Assembly (NCBI GenBank): GCA_027576995.1
Contig: JANBQC010000616.1
Coordinates: forward strand, 1 to 16,315
DNA length: 16,315 nucleotides
Reading direction: 5' to 3'
Source: Dimargaris cristalligena
Lineage: Eukaryota > Kickxellomycota > Dimargaritomycetes > Dimargaritales > Dimargaritaceae
Shown here: in pieces, positions 1-7,837 of the stretch
Position numbering within the stretch: the first letter of the stretch is position 1
Layout: every line of letters begins with the position of its first letter
Made by a program: the position numbers and the translations under genes
Notes under the pieces: generated by a model
What the model saw: the letters and a program-made list of their open reading frames with translations, nothing else
What the model was told of the DNA's origin: nothing
Databases searched by the model: none

Positions 1-87
1 TATTTTCGAGTACCCGAGGGTATTATTTCTATTATATTTTTATTTTATTACTATTTACATTGCCCAACATCGTAACAAAATTTAGGT

Positions 88-174
88 GCCCCAATAGCCA
101 AGTGGATAAGGCGTCGCCCTCCTAAGATTCCTTGGGGTCAGGCGGAGGTCCCGGGTTCGACCCCCGGTTGGGGT
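88..174 (+). tRNA. tRNA-Arg(CCT) with a 15-nt intron
   Basis: The transcript folds into a complete cloverleaf. The acceptor arm pairs GCCCCAA (88-94) with TTGGGGT (168-174), with a terminal G-T pair. The D stem is GCC/GGC, the anticodon stem TCGCC (114-118)/GGCGG (141-145), and the T arm CCGGG-TTCGACC-CCCGG (151-167). The anticodon loop is C-T-CCT-A-A with CCT at 121-123, which decodes AGG. An intron of about 15 nt (125-139) interrupts the loop after position 37, the canonical site for eukaryotic nuclear tRNA introns; its GGGG can pair with the anticodon region. A Pol III terminator TTTTT lies at 188-192, 13 nt past the gene. All invariant positions inspected are intact, so it is probably functional. 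Confidence 0.95.
125..139 (+). other. tRNA-Arg intron
   Basis: Fifteen bases interrupt the anticodon loop between tRNA positions 37 and 38. Removing them leaves a 7-base loop and a 5-bp anticodon stem. The boundaries can shift by one base because an A stands at both edges. Confidence 0.85.
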
Positions 175-851
175 TCTGTGCTATTTCTTTTTGTTTCATC
201 GCCAGTAACAGGCGCTGTATACACCGATGTGTACCATTTTATTCCTCAAATTGGCAGATTTTCATGGGTATAGTATTCAAGTTTTTGGGACTGAGAATGG
301 CTATAAGCCGAATCTGTTCGCACAAGAGGAAAACCACAAAAGAGGTGACTTGCTTCGATGAATTTAGTTACCGATGCTGATTGATTTTTAGTTTCAGCCG
401 TTCTTTATTAGATTACACTGAATGCCATTGTTTTGGCATAACCACCCTCCCTTGAACTTATGTGGGTGCACCCTGATCAATTTGTCGGTCGTGACTGTAG
501 ATATTTCTTAGACGATACGAATAGTTTGGGGATGTAAGGATACATAGTTGGTTGGAGATGGAGTATTTTAACTGCCTTTTCCACCGGTGCATAATTATGA
601 CATTATGTATGAACTAATGGCCGTTGCCAATAGTGAAAGATTGATACCTGTTTTTTTTTGGTTATTACGAGTAGTATGGGTCGCTTTCCCCATGGTAGCA
701 GGGACAGTAATTTAAATCATCGCATGGAAGATTGTTCTAAATTGTCCATTGGATCTCAACAAGACTAATAACCAAACCTTCACCTGCTCGTTAATCAACA
801 AAGCGAAAATATACCGGCCCTGAGTGTCCTAGCCCACAAGGCACCGGGTCT
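175..851. other. Intergenic stretch, no gene seen
   Basis: Between the tRNA-Arg gene and the tRNA-like cluster I see no convincing coding frame. A run of eight or nine T lies near 652. The only open frame of note begins inside the tRNA and is an artefact. Confidence 0.6.
188..192 (+). terminator. Pol III terminator of tRNA-Arg
   Basis: A run of five T on the sense strand, 13 nt after the tRNA 3' end, matches the usual RNA polymerase III stop signal. Confidence 0.7.
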
Positions 852-922
852 GCACTGGCCGGGAGTCGAACCCGGACGGCCAACTTAGGGGGTAGGAATG
901 CTAACCGTTACATCACCAGCGC
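852..922 (-). pseudogene. tRNA-like element 1, degenerate anticodon arm
   Basis: Read on the minus strand this is a 71-nt tRNA shape. The acceptor is GCGCTGG/CCAGTGC with a G3-T70 pair, the D arm ATG...CAT, and the T arm CCGGG-TTCGACT-CCCGG, with discriminator A. The B box is intact and the A-box region (TAACGGTTAG) resembles fungal tRNA-Gly. The anticodon stem CCTAC/GTTGG has a T-T mismatch. The loop CCCCTAA has C at position 33 instead of the invariant T, giving a nominal CCT. An AAAA run on the plus strand (806-809) could be a weak terminator. The broken anticodon loop argues for a pseudo-tRNA or tRNA-derived repeat rather than a decoding tRNA. Confidence 0.65.
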
Positions 923-1013
923 ATGGCTAACCCCAATTTGGTCGTTAAGTAACTGGCGAGCCCAATGGGAACGGCCGTTAGGCAAAGCTAGAATACTGAT
1001 GCGCTCGGAACCA

Positions 1014-1084
1014 GCACTGGCTGGGACTCAAACCCAGATGACCTACTCACAAGGTAGGGATGCTAGCCCTTGCATCACCAGCGC
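1014..1084 (-). pseudogene. tRNA-like element 2, nominal anticodon TGT
   Basis: This 71-nt cloverleaf on the minus strand shares acceptor GCGCTGG/CCAGTGC and D arm ATG...CAT with element 1. The anticodon stem CCTAC/GTAGG is perfect and the loop CTTGTGA gives a nominal TGT (Thr). The T loop is TTTGAGT: the invariant C56 of the B box has become T, which should weaken TFIIIC binding. No A-run that could end transcription lies close by. It is probably a decayed copy of the same family as the neighbouring elements. Confidence 0.6.
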
Positions 1085-1258
1085 TGAGCCAATGGCCGTT
1101 TAAGGTCAACCCACTCCTCCTCCGCAAAACCCAATAAACGATCGTGGTTCAGCGAAGTAGACGGGGGCATTCGAACCTTAGACTAGTCCCTTATTCAATG
1201 GCGCCGACTGATAAAAACGGCTAAACCGTGGCAGTTGGCCTTGGTCACAGTGGCATTT

Positions 1259-1329
1259 GTGTTGGCCGGGAGTCGAACCCGGATAACCAACTCATAAGGA
1301 AGGAATGCTAGCCGTTACATCACCAACGC
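1259..1329 (-). pseudogene. tRNA-like element 3, nominal anticodon TAT
   Basis: This 71-nt minus-strand element has acceptor GCGTTGG/CCAACAC (mismatch at pair 2-71), D arm ATG...CAT and an intact T arm CCGGG-TTCGACT-CCCGG. The anticodon stem CCTTC/GTTGG has two T-T mismatches. The loop CTTATGA gives a nominal TAT (Ile). The discriminator is A, and an AAAAA run on the plus strand at 1213-1217 could act as a Pol III terminator about 42 nt downstream. The stem mismatches favour a pseudogene. Confidence 0.6.
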
Positions 1330-1500
1330 ACGGTCCCTCAGTCTTTATGGTGGGAACTGGTGGCTGGATATGAGGGGTCGTTGCCCGCCCCTCGGAGTTA
1401 AGGTCGACGGGGGGCGTGTGGAGAAGAATAGGGGGCTGGAAAGCCTATCTTCGGGAGAGGGTGAAGAAAAACTGGACGGCACCCGACCGGCCGTTGAGCT

Positions 1501-1572
1501 GCACTGACCAGGAATCGAACCCGGATCTCTTGCTGGCAAGGCAAGGATGCTAGACCATTGCAACACCAGTGC
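1501..1572 (-). tRNA. tRNA-like element 4, tRNA-Gly-like with displaced anticodon
   Basis: This is the best preserved of the four. The acceptor GCACTGG/TCAGTGC is paired throughout (one G-T), the anticodon stem CTTGC/GCAAG is perfect, the T arm CCGGG-TTCGATT-CCTGG is intact and the discriminator is A. The D stem has one mismatch. The 7-base loop is CTTGCCA, so position 34-36 reads TGC (nominally Ala). The body is closest to eukaryotic tRNA-Gly(GCC), whose loop is CTGCCA followed by one base. The GCC triplet is present here but shifted by one position, as if one T had been gained and one base lost. AAAAA at 1467-1471 could be its terminator. It could be a functional but altered tRNA or a young pseudogene. 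Confidence 0.5.
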
Positions 1573-3698
1573 GCTATGTCGGGTATTTACGGTCCCGGAA
1601 GACGCTGTCGCCAACTCCGGGCTCCGAATGACATCATTTCCGGGGGGGCCACACGAGGCAGAGAGGGGGAGTAGATAGTCGGATGAAGTGGATGGGTACG
1701 CTCATGTGGACTAAAAGTCGGGCGTTAGGAGCTACTGAGGCTCTGAGCTACGATCGGACTACTAACGGATGTCCCCGTCATCGCGGAGGTCGGGATGTTA
1801 TACGAAGAAAACCGGATCGGATCTGGTTCATTATAAGGCAATTTGGGACGATATATCCCTCATGTTAGTAACATATCTTCGATTATATTGCAAATGGCCT
1901 ACTTACTTACGTCCCCTGCAACAGTTAAGCCCTGCACCACTCTATTCGGGGATCTGTTGCAATATAACCGAACCAGTATCCTTTTTATGAAGGAGGTGCG
2001 GATGGACCACCAATGGGGTGGGCTGATTGGGGATCCAGATTTATCCATACATATCGAAAATAACAAAAGAGCCTTGGCCTCCTCCAATCAGGTGGCTTTT
2101 CATTTTCCGGGTTTTTTAATTATGGTGCATACGGAGAGATATTTCAGTCCTTATTAGGATGATGGATTGCACCCGGGCCACATGATCGTGACTGCTCTTT
2201 TATATATATATATATTTATTTATTTAATTAATTTCGGACAGTAGCATAGGTAGGCCAGTGTACATCTCTCTGACAACCAGCTAGTCAATAGATCAAGACG
2301 GGTCGGAAAGGGAATAGGCAAGGCGCCGTAGTATTGTGGATAAGCGTAGGATAAACGCAGTGGGAAACGAGCGGAACCCTTACTCTATTTTTTCCGGATC
2401 TTGGTGAGGAACAGTACGACGTATTGTCTGCCTAGTCTTCACCCCGACATGCCTGTCCTCCCCTCCTCTTTTTCTGGGCTGCCGAGCCCAGGTCAATACT
2501 ACTCGCCGTAATGACTAATGATGGCATGTGGAATATTTTTCCTAACCAGCCAACCCGCAATGAGTGAGCAGGTCCCTCCTCACGATGATTGGCCAAGAAA
2601 GATCCCAACAGTCACCAAGATTCACATTCACTCACTCGCCTTATCAAATTCAAATCTTTTCTGCACCCCACCACCTCATGTATAATCAACAGTACGCGTG
2701 CAATCCACATTAAGAATCGTGGAAGTTTGGTGAGGCGAGAGAGTGGCAGTCGGTCGGGATTTGATGTGTGCATGGGGGGCCACGGCCGCATTCGGCTATA
2801 GTGGGTGATTTAAATGACCCCTTTCACCAGCGCAAACCCTATTCTAGGTCACGCGATATATAAATATTATTTAAAACGAATGAGAGAGAGGTCGTTTCTA
2901 TCGTTCAAAGCCAATGTGTAAAATATTAAGTGTGTACGGCGTTGCAGTTTGACATACCAGGGATATAATAGGTAGAGGGACCACAACCAAGGTAAAAGGA
3001 ACCCCGTATCCCTTCGGCCACTTGTAGTGTCAGAGATATGTGGCGTACATATTCTTTTAATAGTGGAGAGGGAGGCTAAGGGTTTATTTTGCGAATGGCA
3101 GGATCCGGTTGGGTGGAGACAGCATGTCCAGAGCCACACTATGTCCTTCTCCTTTCGACAGTTGTTGGCCAGTCGAGTGGGGAGATTTACTCTCTCCATA
3201 TAATATAATTTATGTGTAGTTTCGAATAGCCGATTTGTGCTATCTATACTCTCCCTAAGGCTGTATCTTTTTTTCCTTCCCTTGTGTGCTTTGCTGAAGG
3301 TTTCCTTAGTAGACACCATTGGTTCCACCGCACCGGCCTCTTTAGAATTAGTCATATATATATATACGCCTCAGCCCCCCTCGTTTAAATATATCCAACT
3401 CCACTGCGATCAAGCATGTTCGTTTAGTGCTCTATATATTGTATTTCGTATATTTCTTTCGTTTTGGCCTATAGTTTACGTGGTTTTACACTAGTCGTTG
3501 GCTCAAATATAGCGTGGTTTATTAACCTCCCTCCCCTCCTACCTCTTGAACTATTACTTCCTTTCTTTCTCTATTCCTGACTAAAAGGTGGCAGATACTA
3601 TCAACCCTCCGTTCTATTTTTGTTCTTCAGCCAGCCTATCCTTTTCCCTTGGTTTTAGTGGGTGCTTTTTATTTAGCTCATATAGCCCACATTTCGTC
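1573..3698. other. Long intergenic region upstream of the PQ-loop gene
   Basis: No gene can be supported over about 2.1 kb. It contains (TA)n tracts at 2200-2215 and 3354-3366. Several open frames of 60-160 codons occur on both strands, all lacking recognisable motifs, signal peptides or coding-like composition. The last 300 bases are pyrimidine-rich and include TATATATT at 3433-3440, a possible promoter element for the gene that starts at 3699. Confidence 0.5.
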
Positions 3699-4718
3699 AT
3701 GCTCGATGCACTTAACGTCATTTTGTCCCGGGTGTTCGGGTACATGTCCATCGGCACCTGGATCATCGTGTTCGTGCCCCAGCTCTACGAGAACTACCAA
3801 CGCGGCAATGCCGAGTCGCTTTCCATCCATTTCCTGTTATTATGGGTAGTGGGCGATATCTTCAACCTGCTCGGTTCCGTTTTCCAGGATGTACTCCTCA
3901 CGACTATCCTGCTATCCTTCTACTTTGTCCTATTCGATGTGCTCATGATTGGTCAATACATCTACTACTACCGCAAGAACCACTACGCTCAGCCGGTAGA
4001 GGCCGGTTCCACCGAGAGCAGTCCGCTACTGAAACCCCCCACCACCGCTTCCGAAGCTACCCCACTACTGCTACCCGAGACGGCGGTGTCCGCGAGTCGT
4101 ACCAGCACTTTAGTCGCCGAGCCAACCACCACCTCCGGTTCTCAACCGGCCAAATCACCGGAAGCGGCCCGGTCCCAGTGGCTTCTGCCCCTCGGCCTGG
4201 CCCTTCTCGCCGTCTCGTGTTGCTGGGGTGTTTACTATTATTATACCAGCGCGGTTCCCGCCACCCAGCCCCCGTCCGAGCTCCCCGCGACCCCACACCC
4301 ACCTCTACCCGGTCATGGTAACCCCCCCCAGTTCCGGTTGTTCGCCCAGTTCTGCGCCTGGACTTCGGTTGTGCTATACATCGGCGCCCGTATCCCCCAA
4401 ATCGTGAAGAACTACCGGAGCAAATCATGCGAAGGTCTGGCCCTTACCATGTTCGTCTTCTGTGTCGTTGGTAACAGTACCTTTTGCCTCTCGATCCTGT
4501 GCTACTCGCTCGAACCCCGCCACCTTCTGGTCAATCTGCCGTGGATGTTGGGTAGTGCGGGTACCCTGGCCTTTGATTTCACCATTTTCTACCAGTTTTA
4601 CGTATATACCCACCGGCCCGCTAAGAAAGCCGCCGCCGCCGCCGCTGCTGCTGCTGCTGCTGTTACAAATGGCAATGTCGGCGAGAGTACTGAACCTTCG
4701 ATGGTCGAGGTGGTATAG
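3699..4718 (+). CDS. Vacuolar PQ-loop transporter (Ypq/PQLC2-like)
   Basis: A 339-residue membrane protein of the PQ-loop family. Yeast Ypq1-3 and animal PQLC2/LAAT-1 export cationic amino acids from the vacuole or lysosome; the same role is inferred here. Seven hydrophobic segments are visible, near residues 12-30, 41-60, 65-90, 161-182, 214-233, 246-268 and 281-303. The two PQ motifs are P27-Q28 (VFVPQLYENY) and P233-Q234 (RIPQIVKNY). The loop between segments 3 and 4 (about 91-160) is Ser/Thr/Pro-rich and predicted cytosolic. It carries two acidic dileucine signals, E106-SSP-LL and E119-ATP-LL, the signal type used for AP-3 sorting to the vacuole. The C-tail has 11 consecutive alanines encoded by GCC5-GCT6. 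I chose ATG 3699 because the frame upstream lacks family similarity and has no earlier ATG; the frame is open back to 3588. No intron is needed. Confidence 0.92.
   Translation: MLDALNVILSRVFGYMSIGTWIIVFVPQLYENYQRGNAESLSIHFLLLWVVGDIFNLLGSVFQDVLLTTILLSFYFVLFDVLMIGQYIYYYRKNHYAQPVEAGSTESSPLLKPPTTASEATPLLLPETAVSASRTSTLVAEPTTTSGSQPAKSPEAARSQWLLPLGLALLAVSCCWGVYYYYTSAVPATQPPSELPATPHPPLPGHGNPPQFRLFAQFCAWTSVVLYIGARIPQIVKNYRSKSCEGLALTMFVFCVVGNSTFCLSILCYSLEPRHLLVNLPWMLGSAGTLAFDFTIFYQFYVYTHRPAKKAAAAAAAAAAAVTNGNVGESTEPSMVEVV
4629..4661 (+). repeat. GCC/GCT trinucleotide repeat encoding poly-alanine
   Basis: Five GCC codons are followed by six GCT codons inside the C-terminal tail of the PQ-loop gene, giving 11 alanines. 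The tract is a likely site of slippage and length polymorphism, in a predicted cytosolic, non-membrane part of the protein. Confidence 0.9.
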
Positions 4719-4844
4719 ATTCTAATACCTACAGGGGTCGTGTTTTGAACCCCCTCCCTTCCACATATATACCATCTATGGTTACTTCATCCCCCTTGGG
4801 GGGCTCTCTCCCTTTCTAATACTCCCCGTTATTGATATACCTGC

Positions 4845-4865
4845 TATATATATATATATATATAT
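4845..4865. repeat. (TA)n microsatellite
   Basis: A 21-base alternating TA tract 127 bases after the PQ-loop stop codon. Confidence 0.9.
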
Positions 4866-5066
4866 CCACCCTTTTTCCTCATTTGTATTTTTCGAATTCC
4901 ACCTAACTTATTCCAGTTTTAGTTACAAGTGGACTGCGTCTTGAGACCCCCCTCCTCATTTCTTCCCACTTGCCCGTCGAATTGAATCCCACATTGATTT
5001 CTATTTAATTTTAGTCGAGGGGTCGTTTTATTGTCCTCTTAATATCCCAAAAAGAAGGTTCCCAAG

Positions 5067-5088
5067 GGAGTTGTAGGAGGTCAACTCC
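5067..5088. repeat. Inverted repeat, 7-bp stem
   Basis: GGAGTTG at 5067-5073 pairs with CAACTCC at 5082-5088 around an 8-base loop, about 350 bases after the PQ-loop gene. It may be chance or part of the 3' flank. Confidence 0.4.
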
Positions 5089-6228
5089 TATTCGTTTACT
5101 GCCTTACATTGGCGAATTTACTTGGGGAGGGGCATCACCCTTAATAATCGCCTACATAAGAATATACATTTTAATTTATATACAAATATCTCCACCACCC
5201 ATCTTATCCGCTATAATATTCCACCTAACCACACCGTCTATAAAAGAGCATGTTTCACAGGGATGGAAATCGTCTACATAAAAATAAATATTAGGAGATT
5301 ATATGAAGGGTGTGTACCCTTTTTTACTTAACCGATATGCCATTGCGACAGGTGAAATGGATTTTTTGCGAATCCGCCGCGCCCTGTCTACGTGGTTCAA
5401 GTGGCAAACGAGTCGTCAAGGAGGTTGGGATTATAGCAAGGGCCGGGATTCTTGCCGTCGTTCATTGCTTCACAGGAGAAGTTTGACTCTCGGCTGTCGA
5501 TTAGGCCAAGAGAGGATGGACGGAGGGAGGGACCTCCTCTCTTCTAGGGGTCTTTGGCTATCGCCAATGCCTATTGTGAATTTACAGCGATACACAGAAG
5601 TCTTCACGGAATGGCTAAAGTCGACACTGCTCTCCCGCGCCTTTAGGGACTACCACCCTCCATCGTGTCCCATCCGTTGATATAGCCCAGGTGGTCCCCC
5701 CCTTCCTCGGACGAAATGATAGTAACACAGAGACTTATTGCTGGCCAGTTGTCCGACACCGAAAGCCCCAAAGAGAAGAGGACACAGCGGGCGTATAAAC
5801 GTTTAGTTCGAGAGAGAAGGGGGGGGTTAATAAGGGGACGAGGAATAATTGGCTTGCCCAATCCACTCGAAATCGGAATATTCCCTCCCTCCCGCACCTT
5901 TCACCTTCACTTTCACTCGCACACTTGTTGATTGGCTGGGCTAAGATGTGTTTCCGTTTCCTTTGGGCCGTGTTATACTTACCACTCTTTGGGCTGTAGT
6001 GTACCCCCACCGACCCATACGGTAGAGTCGGTCCCTGTTCTCGACTCTTGCCATTATTAGCCCTCCCTTCCCCTTATTCTCCCCGGCCTGTTCCGAAGGG
6101 AGAAATGTGCACCCCTCTCTGTCTACCCGAAGTATACCCTCCACCTTTTCGCTGACCCAGCCCGAGCCACACCGGCTTCTTCAATCCTTTAATTAAATCA
6201 TCAGGCTTAAAAGCCCCGAATCTGTGGC

Positions 6229-6238
6229 TATATAAATA
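6229..6238 (+). promoter_or_regulatory. Consensus TATA box without a nearby ORF
   Basis: TATATAAATA is a near-perfect TATA element. The next credible start codon on this strand is 705 bases away at 6943. It could serve a long or spliced 5' leader of that gene or a non-coding transcript, or be fortuitous in AT-rich DNA. Confidence 0.35.
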
Positions 6239-6942
6239 CCCTATTCCTTTATCGACAAGCCAACTGTATAGTAGTCTCCAGCTTGGCATTTTCGGATAAC
6301 ATTTTGAAACGCGAGTAGGTCCGAGACTAAGCCAGTCTAAATCAAAAAACGCCCCGAATTTGACGGCCTAATATTTATCCACTTCAGGGGCACCCTTCCC
6401 CCACCCTCACCCTTCTACCTCTACCTCCTCCTCCTCAAGTTCGGAAAGACAATGGGGATCCCTACTTGGAATTCCGGATGTATATGCATAAGCCTCGCAC
6501 ACCACTCATTATTTCTGCCAGTCTAGAACCTAAACGAGCGGATGATATATCCACCTTCCCCTCCTGTAGCCTAGGTGACTCTCGCGGGTCATAAATAGAC
6601 CGAGTCTCCCTTCCCGGGCAGCGCGACACTAATATACAGGTTATCGTACTCCAGCAACTAGACTGTACGAGAGTCGGCTATAGTAATGACTCTTTAAATA
6701 CGCTGTTACATCCCTCTACTCCTTCCAATTGATAAACCCCGTCGTCCACCTTCTATTAGGCATTGCTATCCTCGATTTCAATTTTTAGCAGCATCTCTAG
6801 ATATTCGTTACATAGATATATTATCTCCATCAGACTGAAGTGTGACCCCGCACCTCCTCGGTTACCCCGGTGTTCCTCCTATCCTTCTCTCACCTATAGA
6901 GCACCCTTTTCATTTCGTACGAGCTATACGCATCCCCACCCT

Positions 6943-7596
6943 ATGCTGCTACATACCAATTACCATGGGTTGCTCCTCGCTCTCATTGTCGTTGGCAGCA
7001 TCACTAACCCGGCCGCCGTTGCAGACAAAGCGGAGAAGATCGACCTGGACCCAAGGTGGGACGAATTTCTCCACCTCGAAAATTCGCCGGTACTCGACGT
7101 TGCCAATTTTAATCCCCCCGTATCTTCTGAGCAGGCCACCGTAGTAGTGGTTTACTCCCACAAGTGCCCCTACAGCAAGAAATTCAAATGGGTATGGGAC
7201 GAAATGCTCGGTCTGGGCAGTGGAAAGAAGGAGGAAGCGGAAGAGCATAGCCCCAATGCCGACGACTCGAAGGACCACCGAGCCAACAACCGTGTTGATG
7301 ATGATGGTGCGGGTGGAGGTGATTCAAAAGCGGAAAAGAGGTCGGATTCCCGCCGACCGGCTATCCGATACTATGAAGTGGATTGTATTCAACCGGGCAA
7401 TGAGCAGTTCTGTGCTGAACAAACCGACGAAGGTTATCCTACCCTCATCGCTTACGCTTACGGTAAGAAGGAAGAGTTCACCCGGGGCGATGATGTACCC
7501 GAACTCCAAACGAACATGAACAAAAAGCTCGATAAAATGAGACCGAGCGGACTGGTCGATAGGGTCAAATATATCTATCACAAAATTACCGCTTAG
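6943..7596 (+). CDS. Secreted thioredoxin-fold protein with CPYS site and acidic insert
   Basis: A 217-residue protein. Residues 1-27 look like a signal peptide: a hydrophobic core near 10-19 (LLLALIVVGS) and a small-residue end near AVA. A thioredoxin/PDI-type strand (VVVVYSHK) leads into C75-P-Y-S78-KKF, where canonical PDI has C-G-H-C-K. The second cysteine is serine (codon AGC, 7174-7176). A charged, low-complexity insert at about 92-139 (runs of Glu, Asp, Lys and Gly) splits the fold after the active-site helix. The fold then resumes with YYEVDC148...FC157 and GYPT, with cis-proline P166. The C148/C157 pair matches the buried pair of PDI a-domains. The C-terminus (KITA) has no HDEL/KDEL. 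ATG 6943 is chosen as the start of the signal peptide; the frame is open further upstream without an ATG. Paralog of the genes at 9613 and 12597. Confidence 0.85.
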   Translation: MLLHTNYHGLLLALIVVGSITNPAAVADKAEKIDLDPRWDEFLHLENSPVLDVANFNPPVSSEQATVVVVYSHKCPYSKKFKWVWDEMLGLGSGKKEEAEEHSPNADDSKDHRANNRVDDDGAGGGDSKAEKRSDSRRPAIRYYEVDCIQPGNEQFCAEQTDEGYPTLIAYAYGKKEEFTRGDDVPELQTNMNKKLDKMRPSGLVDRVKYIYHKITA

Positions 7597-7669
7597 TTGG
7601 GGGTGGCCCTATTGCCCTCATCGTCGTTAGCTTATTCAACTCTAGCCCAACCCCAACCCCTCACCATCA

Positions 7670-7837
7670 TCAGCTATGTATATTGACGTCGGGGTTACCC
7701 AATCCACCGCTAGGATTTGGAATGTCAGTTGGCGTGCCCTGCTCAGGTGCAGAGCGCTGGGGCGTGGACGGCGGGGTACCCGGGCCGGACGAAGGTGGGA
7801 CGCTAGGTCCAGAGGAACGAGTAGGGAGGCGTGACAT
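7670..7837 (-). CDS. Possible small proline-rich protein or terminal exon
   Basis: An ATG-initiated frame of 55 codons reads as a Pro/Ser/Thr/Gly-rich chain: 13 of 55 residues are proline, with no tryptophan or cysteine, and it ends VNIHS. The DNA is GC-rich unlike the AT-rich spacer that follows. It lies tail to tail with the CPYS gene, only 73 bases between the two stops. The frame stays open seven codons upstream of ATG. A pyrimidine-rich stretch ending CCTAG within the frame could instead be a splice acceptor, making this the last exon of a longer minus-strand gene. The opposite strand is also open over this interval, so coding is not certain. Confidence 0.3.
   Translation of the reverse strand: MSRLPTRSSGPSVPPSSGPGTPPSTPQRSAPEQGTPTDIPNPSGGLGNPDVNIHS

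Larger units (their letters stand above)
4719..6942. other. Intergenic region with (TA)n tract and orphan TATA box
   Basis: About 2.2 kb without a supportable gene. It contains a 21-base (TA)n tract at 4845-4865, a hairpin at 5067-5088 (GGAGTTG/CAACTCC, 8-base loop), and a strong TATATAAATA at 6229-6238 with no coding frame close downstream. TTTAAATA at 6693-6700 stands 243 bases before the next start codon and could be the promoter of that gene. Open frames here, including one of 125 codons at 5303-5680, show no protein-like features. Confidence 0.5.

Noticed and set aside
1155..1240. Fifth tRNA-like element on the minus strand with a B-box-like GGTTCGAAT
   Set aside because: The flanking bases do not form a T stem and no acceptor or anticodon arm could be folded.
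1345..1614. 89-codon minus-strand frame
   Set aside because: It reads straight through tRNA-like element 4, so the open frame is a by-product of the RNA-shaped sequence.
2867..3355. 162-codon open frame on the minus strand
   Set aside because: No motif, signal peptide or coding-like composition; an open frame of this length is expected about once by chance in a window of this size.
3588..3698. Upstream extension of the PQ-loop protein by 37 residues
   Set aside because: The extension has no ATG and is unlike the family N-terminus; the ATG at 3699 gives a family-typical start just before the first membrane segment.
5303..5680. 125-codon ATG frame on the plus strand
   Set aside because: Composition looks random, no recognisable family, and no supporting signals beyond the AT-rich flank.
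6763..6942. Upstream extension of the CPYS protein by 60 residues
   Set aside because: No in-frame ATG, and the signal peptide starting at 6943 would become internal.
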